The notes beneath the pieces were generated by a model. That model ran no database searches. It saw only the letters and a list, made by a program, of their open reading frames with translations, and was not told the origin of the DNA. Shown here piece after piece: positions 1 to 8,405 of a stretch of 64,000 nt of DNA. This DNA is from Isoptericola luteus. Its GTDB lineage: Bacteria; Actinomycetota; Actinomycetes; Actinomycetales; Cellulomonadaceae. Location: positions 62,001 through 126,000 of the forward strand of contig NZ_JAIXCQ010000009.1 in assembly GCF_020297055.1 (NCBI RefSeq), given 5' to 3'. Both the position numbers and the translations under genes were made by a program. How positions within the stretch are numbered: position 1 is the stretch's first letter; each line of letters opens with the position of its first letter.

Positions 1-84
1 GGGCGGGCGTCGTCGTGCCGCGGGGGACGATTTCGAGTCTGCCGTTCCATTGGGTATCCTCGGACGGCCGGTTCCTCCGGCAGA

Positions 85-174
85 GGTAGCGTGTCCGAGC
101 GGCCTAAGGAGCACGCCTCGAAAGCGTGTGTGGGTGAAAGTCCACCGTGGGTTCAAATCCCACCGCTACCGCCA
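85..174 (+). tRNA. tRNA-Ser(CGA), AICE integration target
   Basis: The acceptor stem GGTAGCG (85-91) pairs with CGCTACC (164-170), followed by discriminator G and an encoded CCA. The anticodon stem CACGC/GCGTG encloses loop CTCGAAA, so the anticodon is CGA and reads UCG. A long variable arm, typical of class II tRNA-Ser, lies between the anticodon arm and the T arm. The 3' part from 159 is duplicated at 12945, which identifies this gene as the integration site of the adjacent mobile element. The complete copy is on the integrase side, so the element restores the tRNA on insertion. Confidence 0.96.
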
Positions 175-194
175 CCCGAAGGGCCCCACCCGCA
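159..194. repeat. attL core (36-bp direct repeat)
   Basis: These 36 bases run from the T arm of tRNA-Ser through CCA and into the tRNA terminator hairpin. They are identical to 12945-12980. Beyond the core the two copies stay similar, with single substitutions, through the rest of the hairpin. This is what is expected of a tyrosine recombinase attachment site that overlaps a tRNA 3' end. Confidence 0.93.
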
Positions 195-216
195 GAATCA
201 TGCGGCTGTGGGGTCC
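181..216 (+). terminator. Terminator hairpin downstream of tRNA-Ser
   Basis: The outer stem GGGCCCCAC pairs with GTGGGGTCC (one G-U). The inner stem CCGCA pairs with TGCGG around loop GAATCA. A T-containing tract follows. The hairpin lies partly in the att core, so a second version exists at the right end (12967-13002). Confidence 0.7.
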
Positions 217-240
217 TTCGTCGTTTCCCGTACTCCCTTT

Positions 241-1458
241 TCACTCCGTTTTCCCTTCCGGGACGCCCGGCGTCGACGCCTGGGTGACGAGCTGGTCGAT
301 CACCGTCCGCAGGTCCGGGGCGACGTGGGTCCGCTTCACGTAGTGCCGCACCGTGGTGCCCTCATCGGCGTGGCCGAGCAGCGCGGTCGCGTTGGCGATG
401 GTGGTCGAGTTGGCGACCTGGGTGGCGACGGTGCGGCGGAAGTCGTGCGGCATGACCTTGGTGCCGATGGCGGCCTGGGCGTCGCGGAGCTGGTCGCGGA
501 TACGGCTCGGTGCGCGCGGCGTGGCATTGGTCGACGGGAACACGAGGTCGTCGGGTCCGCCGTCGAGCCCGAGGTCCAGCGCCTCGGTGAGGGCGGCGAC
601 GACGAAGGCCGGCAGTGTGATGGTGCGCCTCGACGTGTCCGACTTGGGCTTGGACTGCCGCAGCAGCCGGCCCTCGACGCGGACGATGGTGCCCGTCACG
701 GTGAGCGTCGGGATCAGAGCCTCGAGGTCGAGGTCCGCCTCCCGCAGCGCCAGGCACTCACCGATGCGCAGGCCGGTACCGAGCATCGTGTCCACGATCT
801 GCGGCAGCAGCGTGATGTTGCGCCGACCGCGGGGGAGCGCGGGACGGTCCTCCCACTCCCGGACGGCTTTCCGCAGCAGGGCGATGTCCTCCAGCCCAAG
901 GGCACGGACCTCCTCCCGACGCGGCTTGCGCACCGTCACGGCGTCCCGCACCGGGTTGAACGGCGCCGCCCCGTAACGGACGCACATCATCATCACCTGC
1001 GACAGCACGTTCCGGGCCTGCCGGGCGGTGTCGAACTTCCGCGCCGCGCTCAGCGCCATGAGCACCCGATTCACCGCGACCGGAGTCACCTCCCGCACCC
1101 GCAGCGCGCCGAACGCCGGACGCAGGTCCCGCTCCAGCACCCCGAGATACGTCGCGAGCGACTGCGGCGTGATCTGCCCCTCGACCCGCTTCTCTGACAC
1201 CCACTGGTCGAAGACGACCGTCATCCGGGACTCCTGCGTGATGGCGGCGCCACCGCTGGTCGTACCGTCCGTGCTCGAACGGTGCAGCTTGTCCTCCAAG
1301 CGACGTTGCGCAGCAGCACCGGACGGCCCGCGGGCCTCGTACTTGTGGAGCACGCCCGCAAAGTCGCGGTACAGCGCCTGCGCCCGCCAGACGCCGGGGG
1401 AGATCTCACGGCGGCGGATCTGCCCCCAGCGTCCTGGCTCGATGGGCTTGCGAGGCAT
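241..1458 (-). CDS. int: Tyrosine site-specific recombinase (AICE integrase)
   Basis: This 405-residue phage-type integrase catalyses integration and excision at tRNA-Ser. The C-terminal catalytic domain shows the tetrad: Arg231 in GTGLRIGECLALR, His338-x-x-Arg341 in HDFRRT, His363 in LGHADEGTT, and nucleophile Tyr373. A core-binding SAM-like domain spans about residues 75-170, preceded by an arm-binding-like N-terminus. Its 3' end points at the att site about 50 bp away, as in pSAM2-like elements. The xis-like gene lies 3 bp upstream, so the two are co-transcribed. Length and residues look complete. Confidence 0.95.
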   Translation of the reverse strand: MPRKPIEPGRWGQIRRREISPGVWRAQALYRDFAGVLHKYEARGPSGAAAQRRLEDKLHRSSTDGTTSGGAAITQESRMTVVFDQWVSEKRVEGQITPQSLATYLGVLERDLRPAFGALRVREVTPVAVNRVLMALSAARKFDTARQARNVLSQVMMMCVRYGAAPFNPVRDAVTVRKPRREEVRALGLEDIALLRKAVREWEDRPALPRGRRNITLLPQIVDTMLGTGLRIGECLALREADLDLEALIPTLTVTGTIVRVEGRLLRQSKPKSDTSRRTITLPAFVVAALTEALDLGLDGGPDDLVFPSTNATPRAPSRIRDQLRDAQAAIGTKVMPHDFRRTVATQVANSTTIANATALLGHADEGTTVRHYVKRTHVAPDLRTVIDQLVTQASTPGVPEGKTE

Positions 1459-1461
1459 CGG

Positions 1462-1689
1462 TCAGCCCGCCGCATGGTCGTCGGTGACGCGATCCAGCCA
1501 CGCCTCGACGTCGTCGGGGCGGTATCGCAGCCGGGCGCCGACGCGGACCACGTTCGGCCCACCGCCGCGGCTCGACCACGCGTACACGCAGTGCAGGCTC
1601 ACGCCCAGGTACTCGGCCAGCTCGTCCGGCGTCATCAGGCGACGCCGGTTGGTCGTCCGGTCCATCGGGTTCACGCTCGTGGTGCTCAT
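1462..1689 (-). CDS. xis: Excisionase-like MerR-type HTH protein
   Basis: This is a 75-residue DNA-binding protein. The segment MTPDELAEYLGVS (from residue 19) followed by YAWSSRGGGP and RYRPDDVEAWL is the winged-helix 'excisionase/helix_turn_helix_17' pattern. Such proteins bind near att sites and direct the integrase towards excision. The ATG at 1689 is preceded by GGAGGGA at good spacing. It ends 3 bp before int and starts about 45 bp after rep. The role as Xis is inferred from family and position. Confidence 0.85.
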   Translation of the reverse strand: MSTTSVNPMDRTTNRRRLMTPDELAEYLGVSLHCVYAWSSRGGGPNVVRVGARLRYRPDDVEAWLDRVTDDHAAG

Positions 1690-1735
1690 TGCAGTTCCCT
1701 CCCGTGTCCGTTCTTCTGTCCCTCGTCGTTGTGGG

Positions 1736-3268
1736 TCATGCGGTACGGCTTGCCTTCCACTGTGCGTACTCGCGGGCACGGGCGGCAGCGGCGTCGGCGA
1801 GGGCCTTGTCCCCGGGGTTGGTCCAGCCGGTGCCTGCGTAGGTCCAGTGCCCGATGACGAGCGTGGTGTCTTCGTCGTCGGCGAGCAGGCGGTTCTCGAG
1901 GTCGGCGGTGTCCATCGCGGTGCCGTCGCGGTCCGCGTCGGTCTTGAGCTTCTGGAACCTGGCGCGGGCTCGGCGGAGCCTGCCGAGGGGGATGGAGTAG
2001 CGCCGGGACTTGCTGGAGAAGTGGCCGCGAAAGCCGAGCATGTGCGCCCACTTGGTCAGCAGCCGGTACGGGCTGTCGGCGCACTGCCCGCACAGGCAGC
2101 CGTCATCGTCCTCGGGGTCGGGGCCGCCGAGCCCACGGCAGGCGGTGCGGGCGCGTTCGGCGAGCCAGCGGCAGGTGCGGATGAGGCGCTGGTGGTGCGG
2201 TCGCGGCGCGGACGGGTCGGTGCCGGTGCCCTTGGTGGAGTACTTGGCGAGGTAGCCGGCCACCTGCTCGGGACGCAGGTCGTCGGTGCCGTCGTCGTTG
2301 TCCGGCACGCCAGAGCGCACACACCGCACGTCGAGCTGCTTACCGAAGCGCAGCACACGCGGGACGTCGCCACCGTCGACCGGGGGAGCGGTCACCACGA
2401 CAGAGCGAGCAGCGTCCTTCGCAGCCTGCGCCAGGGACTCGCCATCCAGGGGCGCGGGGGACCCGGGGCCGTCGGGTCCGTCGAGGCGGATGAGGGCGTG
2501 GAAGTGCACGAGGCCGCGCACCTGGTACTCGGCGACCTTGGCGAACTGCACCGAAGCCACGTCGCGCAGGGTGGACTCGCGGACACCGAGGCGGTCGGCG
2601 ACCTGGCGGCGCAGGGCGATGGTGAAGCGGCGCCACAGCTCGGGGGCGTGCCACTGCCACACGACGGCGGAGTGCCAGTCGTAGCAGCCCTCGCACAGCG
2701 GCCCGCCCACGAGGGGATCGGTGTCGGAGTGCTGAGCGGTGCACGAACGGGGACGGCCATGCGGGCAGGTGCCCGTGCCGTGGGGGCGGCAGCGTCCGCC
2801 ACCGTGCTTGCCCCCGGTGCCGTGGACATGCCCAAACGACGGCGCGGTGAGGGTCGAGAACACGAGCGGGTTGTCCGCGACCTCGGCGGGGACGGTCTTG
2901 CCGCCCAGCAGGCCGGCACGGATCATCTCGAACGTGTCGCGGGCATAGACGCGAGAGCAGGCAGGGCAGACCGACTCGCGCCGGTTGCCGCACGCCCGGT
3001 ACAGGGTGCCGAGCGGGGCGTCGGTAGAGCTGAACTGCGACAGCACCTCACCCGTCGCCGCGTCGATCGTGGTCGAGGAACCTTGCAGCCGGATGGGGTG
3101 CGAGCAGTAGCCGGTGCGGGCAGCAGCATCGGCGAAGGCGCCCGTCGTGCGGTCGCGCAGGCGGGCCACGATTCCCGCAGCTTGCGCGTCGGTGAGGTCG
3201 GCCAGGTCGAGGGGGACTTCGGGGGAGTGTCCCCAGAAGCCCTCAGCCGTCGCTGTGGCCGCGTTCAT
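1736..3268 (-). CDS. Rolling-circle replication initiator (RepSA family)
   Basis: This is the 510-residue initiator for extrachromosomal replication of the excised element. The HUH metal-binding motif is seen as VHFHALI (His255, His257), and the nicking-tyrosine motif as YLAKYSTKG (Tyr339/Tyr343). Cysteine pairs at C101/C104 and C192/C195 suggest zinc binding, as in actinobacterial RepSA proteins. The ATG overlaps the stop of the upstream TraB gene (ATGA), indicating translational coupling. The nick site should lie in or near this gene but I could not locate it. Length is near the family norm. Confidence 0.9.
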   Translation of the reverse strand: MNAATATAEGFWGHSPEVPLDLADLTDAQAAGIVARLRDRTTGAFADAAARTGYCSHPIRLQGSSTTIDAATGEVLSQFSSTDAPLGTLYRACGNRRESVCPACSRVYARDTFEMIRAGLLGGKTVPAEVADNPLVFSTLTAPSFGHVHGTGGKHGGGRCRPHGTGTCPHGRPRSCTAQHSDTDPLVGGPLCEGCYDWHSAVVWQWHAPELWRRFTIALRRQVADRLGVRESTLRDVASVQFAKVAEYQVRGLVHFHALIRLDGPDGPGSPAPLDGESLAQAAKDAARSVVVTAPPVDGGDVPRVLRFGKQLDVRCVRSGVPDNDDGTDDLRPEQVAGYLAKYSTKGTGTDPSAPRPHHQRLIRTCRWLAERARTACRGLGGPDPEDDDGCLCGQCADSPYRLLTKWAHMLGFRGHFSSKSRRYSIPLGRLRRARARFQKLKTDADRDGTAMDTADLENRLLADDEDTTLVIGHWTYAGTGWTNPGDKALADAAAARAREYAQWKASRTA

Positions 3269-4758
3269 CAGGCGACCTCGGCGTCCCGCTCGACGGTCGA
3301 CCTGCGAGGGGATCGCTTGCGCGGCGTGCGCGGACGCGGCGCCGTCTCGACTGGCTCGCCCGGAGCCTCCGCCGGGACGTCGTCGCCCGCAGGGGAGTCC
3401 GCCTCGGATCGCGTGGGCAGCGGCGGTGCGGGCGGTGCGGGAAAGGTGGCGGCGACCATGCGGATGAAGTCGTCGGCCCAGTAGTCCGCGCGCACGCGCT
3501 CGACGTGGCCGTCGTCCCCGACGACGTAGCCGGCGCCGGGCATCGTGGTCGCGACGTGGTGGGCGGGCGCAGCCGAGGCCATGCCCTCTCCGAGGACCAT
3601 GCGCGTCTCGGCCGCCGATGCGAGGCGCAGCGCGACGGTCTGGGTGAACAGATCCCGCATGCCCACGGTCTCCTTGCGCGGGTCCTGCACGAACGCGACG
3701 ACCATGACCCCGAACGCACGCCCTTGGGTCAGGATCAGCTTCAACAGGGTCGCGGCCTCGTTGACGACGTCCTTGGAGGCGTAGGCGGTCAGCACGGCGA
3801 GCTCGTCGATCATCAGCACGTGGACGGGATCGCCCGGTGAAGGGGTGAACGTGCGCGACAGGCCACGCATGAGGCTCTGCCGGTGGACGATCACGCGGTG
3901 CAAGTCGCCGAGGAGCCGGACCGCGTCTGGCTCGTTCATGGCAACGTGGGAGAACATCGGCGCCCCGACGGAGACCTCGACGCCGCCCTTGAGGTCGACG
4001 CCCCACAGCTGCACCATCCCGGCGTGCGAGGCCGGGGCGAGGTTCCCGGCGATGCCCCAGAAGATCGACCCCTTCCCTGATCCGGAGCGGCCGACGACGA
4101 GGGTGTGCCGGGCCGTGAGGTCGAGGCGCCACGGTGACCCGTCGGAGGTGCGCCCGAGAGTGACCGCGCCAGTCTCGATCGCGGACGGGATCACGGGCAG
4201 GGCCGGCACGTGCAGCAGCTCGCGCATCGTGAGCGTCAGTTCGAGCCAGCCGCCGCCGATCCGGCGAGTCTCGACCGCCTCGGCACCGACCGACGTCGCG
4301 ATGGCCTCGGCTGCGGCGGCGACGTCGTCGACGGTGTGCCCGACGCGGGCGCGGACCCGGAAGGTGAGCGTGTTCCCGGAGGTGCGCACACGCCGCAGGC
4401 GGGGGATCACCCGTGCCCCGTCGTCGGAGTCCGAGGTCGCCAGGCCACAGCGGTCGGCGATCGTCGACCACCGCTTGCGCAGGTGACGACGCCACCCGCG
4501 ACGCCGGATCGGCCCGCCAAGCACCGCCTCGTACGTGAGGGGGTGTGCGACGGCCCAGACCGCGCGCAGCAGGCAGAACGCCGGGACGCACCACAAGACC
4601 GCGTAGCCGGCGAGGTGGTGGTCGAGGATCAGTAGGACGTTGCCCAGCACGACGCAGGCCAGCAGCAGCCGCCAGGACCGCAGCGTCCACCAGACCAGGT
4701 GCCACACCGCCCCGGCGACCGTCCGGATGACGGCCCACGCCGTGCCGAGCGCGTCCAT
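3268..4758 (-). CDS. FtsK/SpoIIIE-type DNA translocase, conjugative TraB/TraSA
   Basis: The protein has 496 residues. Two N-terminal membrane segments (about 18-48 and 52-70) are followed by a motor domain with Walker A GRSGSGKG (223-230) and Walker B VHVLMIDEL (312-320). A proline- and charge-rich C-terminal tail follows. In AICEs this single hexameric translocase moves double-stranded DNA to the recipient, replacing a type IV secretion system. The ATG at 4758 follows GGAGG; a GTG three bases earlier overlaps the upstream stop. The C-terminus usually carries a winged helix that reads clt repeats; none is obvious in this short tail. Confidence 0.9.
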   Translation of the reverse strand: MDALGTAWAVIRTVAGAVWHLVWWTLRSWRLLLACVVLGNVLLILDHHLAGYAVLWCVPAFCLLRAVWAVAHPLTYEAVLGGPIRRRGWRRHLRKRWSTIADRCGLATSDSDDGARVIPRLRRVRTSGNTLTFRVRARVGHTVDDVAAAAEAIATSVGAEAVETRRIGGGWLELTLTMRELLHVPALPVIPSAIETGAVTLGRTSDGSPWRLDLTARHTLVVGRSGSGKGSIFWGIAGNLAPASHAGMVQLWGVDLKGGVEVSVGAPMFSHVAMNEPDAVRLLGDLHRVIVHRQSLMRGLSRTFTPSPGDPVHVLMIDELAVLTAYASKDVVNEAATLLKLILTQGRAFGVMVVAFVQDPRKETVGMRDLFTQTVALRLASAAETRMVLGEGMASAAPAHHVATTMPGAGYVVGDDGHVERVRADYWADDFIRMVAATFPAPPAPPLPTRSEADSPAGDDVPAEAPGEPVETAPRPRTPRKRSPRRSTVERDAEVA

Positions 4759-5123
4759 CACGCCGCCTCCGCCCCATCAGTCGGTCGGTCGTCGAGGTCG
4801 TCCCACCACGGCTCGACCGGAGGGAACGCGCGCACCGGTCGGACGAGCTCGCCGGCGTAGTGCACCGCGAACCGGGGCTCGACCCCGGACATCGAAGACC
4901 AGACCGTGAACCCTCGGGCGTGGTCCTCGGGCGGGTACTCGGTCACCTCGCCCAGGGACAGCAGGCGGGCCAGGTGCTCGGCGTCCGCCTGGGAGTCGAC
5001 GTGCACGCTCACGCACGTGCGCCCGAGCGCGAGGTAGCCGACCCGGCCGCCGACCCACTCGACCAGGTCCCCGGCGACCTGCAGCAGTTCCGCGGGAGCG
5101 AGCCCGCCCGTGGGCGCGGACAT
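4758..5123 (-). CDS. Conserved AICE protein of unknown function (121 aa)
   Basis: This small acidic protein has the motif WWDDLDDRPTDGAE near its C-terminus and no membrane segment. Its ATG overlaps the stop of the upstream gene (ATGA), and its own stop overlaps the traB start, so it is embedded in the transfer operon. Such short genes upstream of traB are usual in AICEs, where some are accessory spread or transfer genes. I recognise no domain and assign no function. Confidence 0.75.
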   Translation of the reverse strand: MSAPTGGLAPAELLQVAGDLVEWVGGRVGYLALGRTCVSVHVDSQADAEHLARLLSLGEVTEYPPEDHARGFTVWSSMSGVEPRFAVHYAGELVRPVRAFPPVEPWWDDLDDRPTDGAEAA

Positions 5124-5557
5124 CAGGCCGCCACCTTCGCCGTGGGCGGCTTCGCGTCGGTGCGGTCCTGCCCGGGAGCGACCATGCCCGATGCCCGGAA
5201 CGACCAGGACAGCCGCGGGCGTGGGCCCGAGTCGTCGATCCACGGCAGCGCCGTCAGGCCGGTGAATTCCACTGGCGTCCACGGCAGGGGAGAGGTGTTC
5301 TTCGGAGGAACCGGCTGGACCTCGGCCGCGAACTTCACACTGACGCCGATGTCCTTGCGGTTCGCGTCGTCGTCGGCGTCGATGACCGTGCACTGCCACA
5401 ACGGCAGCCCGGTCTCCTTGTCACGCTGCTGCGGGCGCGAACCGTCCGGCCGCTTCTCGCCGTTGAAGTCCGCGACCGGCTCCACGTAGCCGCGCAGGAA
5501 CGCCCCGTTGGGGAAGACCATCGCGTGAGCGATGGGGAAACGCTTGGCGAGTGCCAT
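5123..5557 (-). CDS. Conserved AICE protein, first gene of the transfer operon (144 aa)
   Basis: This soluble 144-residue protein starts MALAKRFPIAHAMVFPNG and has several tryptophan/proline-rich stretches. It is the promoter-proximal gene of the leftward rep/tra operon, and its stop overlaps the start of the next gene. The upstream intergenic region carries CTAGTCATGT repeats shared with the divergent GntR gene, so it is probably repressed by that regulator. I recognise no catalytic motif. It resembles small hypothetical proteins at this position in other AICEs, by context only. Confidence 0.75.
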   Translation of the reverse strand: MALAKRFPIAHAMVFPNGAFLRGYVEPVADFNGEKRPDGSRPQQRDKETGLPLWQCTVIDADDDANRKDIGVSVKFAAEVQPVPPKNTSPLPWTPVEFTGLTALPWIDDSGPRPRLSWSFRASGMVAPGQDRTDAKPPTAKVAA

Positions 5558-5574
5558 GGTCTGACTCCCTGCAT

Positions 5575-5645
5575 CTCGTGACTAGGTTGACTAGTCATGT
5601 GGTTGGACTCACTCAGGATGCACGGCTTGGCTAGTCATGTCAACG
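5575..5645. promoter_or_regulatory. Candidate GntR (KorSA-like) operator repeats
   Basis: The divergent intergenic region contains the perfect palindrome TGACTAGTCA (5588-5597), and the decamer CTAGTCATGT occurs twice (5591-5600 and 5631-5640). The copies lie 40 bp apart between the leftward transfer operon and the rightward GntR gene. In pSAM2 the GntR protein KorSA represses transfer and its own gene from such a region. Assignment to this regulator is inferred. Confidence 0.6.
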
Positions 5646-5698
5646 GACTGGGCAAGGTTGGCTGACTTGGATGGGCAACGCGCCCTAGGGTGGACGGC

Positions 5699-6544
5699 AT
5701 GAGTCTCGATCCCGACGACCCGCGACCGCCCTACCTCCAGGTGGCGACGGCGCTCCGCGCTGCGATCCTCACGCGCAAGATCGAGCCGGGGGACAAGCTG
5801 CCCAGCCAGAACGAGCTGGCTGAGCGCTACGGCGTCTCCCGGATGACGATCCAACAGGCGCTACGCGTCCTCAAGGACGAGTCGCTCGTCGTCTCCCGCC
5901 AGGGGAGTGGTGTCTTCGCTCGCGAACGCACGGAGAAGCCCGTGGGTCTTCGACCGCACATCGAGAAGGCGTTTGAGGCCGACGAGGTCAGCATCGATTT
6001 CCTCGGCTACACCGCCGAGACCCTGCACGGTGCGATCGCCGAACCACTCGACAAGATCCGCGCGGGCCGGCTCACGCCGAAGTCGATTCGGATCCGCATC
6101 TTGGTCTCGGACATGACACAGCCTCTCGCTCTGCCCGTGGCGGTCGACGGCGTCGAGCGCGACTCAGCCGCCGCTCGGGCTCGCATGGCCGACCTCAGCA
6201 CTCGTTACATCGGAGGCGTCACGGACGCCGTGCAGGAGCTCGCAGATCTCGGCCTGGTACCCGACGCCACGGTTGAGACCCGTCGCTTCACTGCCGCCCC
6301 GATGTTCAAGGCGTACGTCATCAACGGCGCCGACGCCTTCTTCGGCTACTACCCCGTCGTCAGGCACGACGTGCGAACCTCGGGCCGTCAGGTGTCTATC
6401 TACGATCCGATGGGCAAGGACACCGTCCTGTTCCACTGGACCGACGACGGCGACATCGAAGCCGTCGACACCCAGTTCGTCATCGAGACCCGCAACTGGT
6501 TCGACAGCGTCTGGAACACCATCGCCGTCGAGGATGCCCAGTGA
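5699..6544 (+). CDS. GntR-family regulator (KorSA-like)
   Basis: This 281-residue regulator has an N-terminal winged helix (about 8-75), with the typical PPYLQVATALRAAI and LAERYGVSRMTIQQALRVL segments. A long C-terminal domain ends in a tryptophan-rich stretch. The ATG at 5699 follows AGGGTGG; a GTG nine bases upstream is possible. It is divergent from the rep/tra operon and probably keeps the element quiescent. The stop overlaps the HAD gene start (GTGA), so both are co-translated. A GntR-HAD pair recurs on actinobacterial integrative elements. The effector ligand is unknown. Confidence 0.88.
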   Translation: MSLDPDDPRPPYLQVATALRAAILTRKIEPGDKLPSQNELAERYGVSRMTIQQALRVLKDESLVVSRQGSGVFARERTEKPVGLRPHIEKAFEADEVSIDFLGYTAETLHGAIAEPLDKIRAGRLTPKSIRIRILVSDMTQPLALPVAVDGVERDSAAARARMADLSTRYIGGVTDAVQELADLGLVPDATVETRRFTAAPMFKAYVINGADAFFGYYPVVRHDVRTSGRQVSIYDPMGKDTVLFHWTDDGDIEAVDTQFVIETRNWFDSVWNTIAVEDAQ

Positions 6545-7212
6545 CCGACGCCCGCACGCTGCTCTGGTCCGCCCGCGCCGTCCTGCTCGACTTCGACGGC
6601 CCGGTGACGCCGCTCATGCCTGCGCCGCTCAACATGCAGGCCGCAGACGCCGCACGGGCTGTACTGGCCCGGCACGGCATCGAGCCGGCAGAACTACGGG
6701 AGACCTCCGACCACCTCGCGATCATCCGCTGGGCCGGCGCCCACGCACCCGACGCGCTGCCGGACGTCGAGGCGGTGTGCATCGAAGCCGAGGTAGGAGC
6801 CGCCCGAACGTCCCAGCCAACCGCGGGCGCGCGCGAACTGATCCTGGCGCTTGCCGATGCCGGTGTGCCCGTAGTCATCGTCACGAACAACGGGGCGAGC
6901 GCGGCCCGGACGTACCTCGAACGATTCAATCTCGCCCAACATCTCCGGGATATCGTCGGTCGGCCCGAGCGTCGGCCCGACCTCTTGAAGCCGAACACGC
7001 ACATGGTCAAGGAAGCGCTCCGGATCGCCAACGTCGAGCCGAGCGAGGCCGTGCTCATCGGCGACTCGGTCTCAGACGTCGCGGTCTCGCACGCAGCCGG
7101 CCTGCAAGTCATCGGCTACGCGAAGAACCCACGGCGCGGCAGTGAACTCGCTGCTGCTAGTGCAGACGCTCTCACTGAGACGATCACAGCTCTGACGCCT
7201 GCCGGTGGTTGA
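6541..7212 (+). CDS. HAD-superfamily hydrolase
   Basis: This 223-residue Rossmannoid phosphatase has motif I LLDFDGP (Asp17, Asp19), motif II IVTNNG, a Lys in LLKPNTHMVK (motif III) and motif IV IGDSVSDV. An alpha-helical cap separates motifs I and II. These are the catalytic features of a phosphoglycolate-phosphatase-like HAD enzyme acting on a small phosphorylated metabolite. The start overlaps the GntR stop by four bases, so its job is probably tied to the regulator, perhaps making or removing its ligand. The substrate cannot be read from the sequence. Confidence 0.87.
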   Translation: MTDARTLLWSARAVLLDFDGPVTPLMPAPLNMQAADAARAVLARHGIEPAELRETSDHLAIIRWAGAHAPDALPDVEAVCIEAEVGAARTSQPTAGARELILALADAGVPVVIVTNNGASAARTYLERFNLAQHLRDIVGRPERRPDLLKPNTHMVKEALRIANVEPSEAVLIGDSVSDVAVSHAAGLQVIGYAKNPRRGSELAAASADALTETITALTPAGG

Positions 7213-7330
7213 GCTCGTCGAGATCACCAGAGCGAACGTCGGAGTCCCGAGTGGGCCCGACAGCTCGGCCGACGGCGCGTTTGCGCGCAGGGGTCGGGCG
7301 CGCCTCCCGGTGCGCGTCGAGATACGCGAA

Positions 7331-7355
7331 AGATCTATTTCGCAAAAGTAGATCT
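7331..7355. promoter_or_regulatory. Inverted repeat upstream of the methyltransferase gene
   Basis: AGATCTA and TAGATCT are perfect inverted arms separated by 11 bases, ending 18 bp before the MT-A70 start codon. The surrounding sequence is AT-rich compared with its neighbours. It could be an operator or part of the promoter; no binding protein is evident. Confidence 0.45.
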
Positions 7356-7373
7356 ATCGACTAGGGTGACGGC

Positions 7374-8279
7374 ATGCCCGCAGAAGCCGCCCTCGCCATC
7401 GACTCTCCCATCGACGAGCTTGAGCGCGTCGCTCCGCTGAGGGCCGGTCAGGCGCCGCCGCCCCTACCCACTGTCGATGGCGGTTTCCAGACGGTCCTCG
7501 CAGACCCGCCGTGGCGATTCGCCAACCGGACTGGCAAGGTCGCGCCCGAACATCGTCGCCTCGACCGATACTCGACCCTGACGGTTGAGGAGGTCTGCCA
7601 GATCGGGGTCCGAGACGTCACTGCCAAGAATGCGCACCTCTACCTGTGGGTTCCCAACGCGCTCCTGCCCGAAGGGATCAAAGTCATGGAGGCCTGGGGC
7701 TTCCGCTACGTCTCCAACGTGGTGTGGGCGAAGCGCCGGAAAGACGGCGGTCCGGACGGCCGGGGCGTCGGCTTCTACTTTCGCAACGTCACTGAACTGA
7801 TCCTCTTCGGGGTAAAGGGTTCGATGCGAACGCTCCCGCCTGCCCGCTCCCAGGTCAATATGCTCGAGACTCGGAAGCGGGAGCACTCGCGCAAGCCTGA
7901 CGAGCAGTACGACCTGATCGAGCGGTGCTCGCCTGGTCCTTATCTCGAAATGTTCGCGCGCTACCCGCAGGACGGGTGGGTCTCTTGGGGTGACGAGTCC
8001 TCGGACGACGTCGAACCGCGGGGCCGGAACCATCGAGGCTACGGCGGCGGCGAGATTGAGAGTGTCTCGTTCCCAGTGCTGGAGAGCCACGAGCGTATGC
8101 CCTCGACCACGGAACGTAGGATCGCCAAGGTGTTGCGGGAGCAGTACGAAGCTGGGGCGAGCGTTCGGGACCTCGTGCAGGAGACCGAATACACGATCAC
8201 GCGAGTGCGACGGTTGCTTGAGATCGCCGGTGCCGAGATGCGCGGGCGGGGGCGAAAGCCCACCGACCCCGTGTCCTGA
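7374..8279 (+). CDS. MT-A70 family adenine-N6 DNA methyltransferase
   Basis: This 301-residue SAM-dependent methyltransferase has the catalytic DPPW motif at 44-47 (ADPPWRF), followed by LYLWVPNALL and a NVVWAKRRKDG core typical of MT-A70/MunI-type enzymes. The C-terminal 60 residues (from about 240) look like a separate helix-turn-helix segment with RDLVQETEYTITRVRRLLEIAGA, which may read DNA. It lies 126 bp upstream of mcrB on the same strand. It probably methylates adenine in element or host DNA. Pairing with McrBC suggests a restriction role but this is inference. Confidence 0.88.
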   Translation: MPAEAALAIDSPIDELERVAPLRAGQAPPPLPTVDGGFQTVLADPPWRFANRTGKVAPEHRRLDRYSTLTVEEVCQIGVRDVTAKNAHLYLWVPNALLPEGIKVMEAWGFRYVSNVVWAKRRKDGGPDGRGVGFYFRNVTELILFGVKGSMRTLPPARSQVNMLETRKREHSRKPDEQYDLIERCSPGPYLEMFARYPQDGWVSWGDESSDDVEPRGRNHRGYGGGEIESVSFPVLESHERMPSTTERRIAKVLREQYEAGASVRDLVQETEYTITRVRRLLEIAGAEMRGRGRKPTDPVS

Positions 8280-8405
8280 GGCGGGTCGGGTTGGGCTGAG
8301 CCCCCGCAGAGGCCTGTGTCCCCTACCGGTGAGCATGACCTTGATCTGGCCGTCCCCGCGCGTCTTGATGAGCGCCGACGGGTAGATGGCAGCTAGAGTC
8401 TGGTC

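Noticed and set aside
91..1197. Long plus-strand frame over tRNA and integrase
   Set aside because: It is antisense to the integrase, runs through the tRNA and has an Arg/His-rich composition typical of a shadow frame.
1028..3484. 818-residue plus-strand frame opposite xis, rep and traB
   Set aside because: The opposite strand has clear HUH, HTH and translocase motifs; this frame has none.
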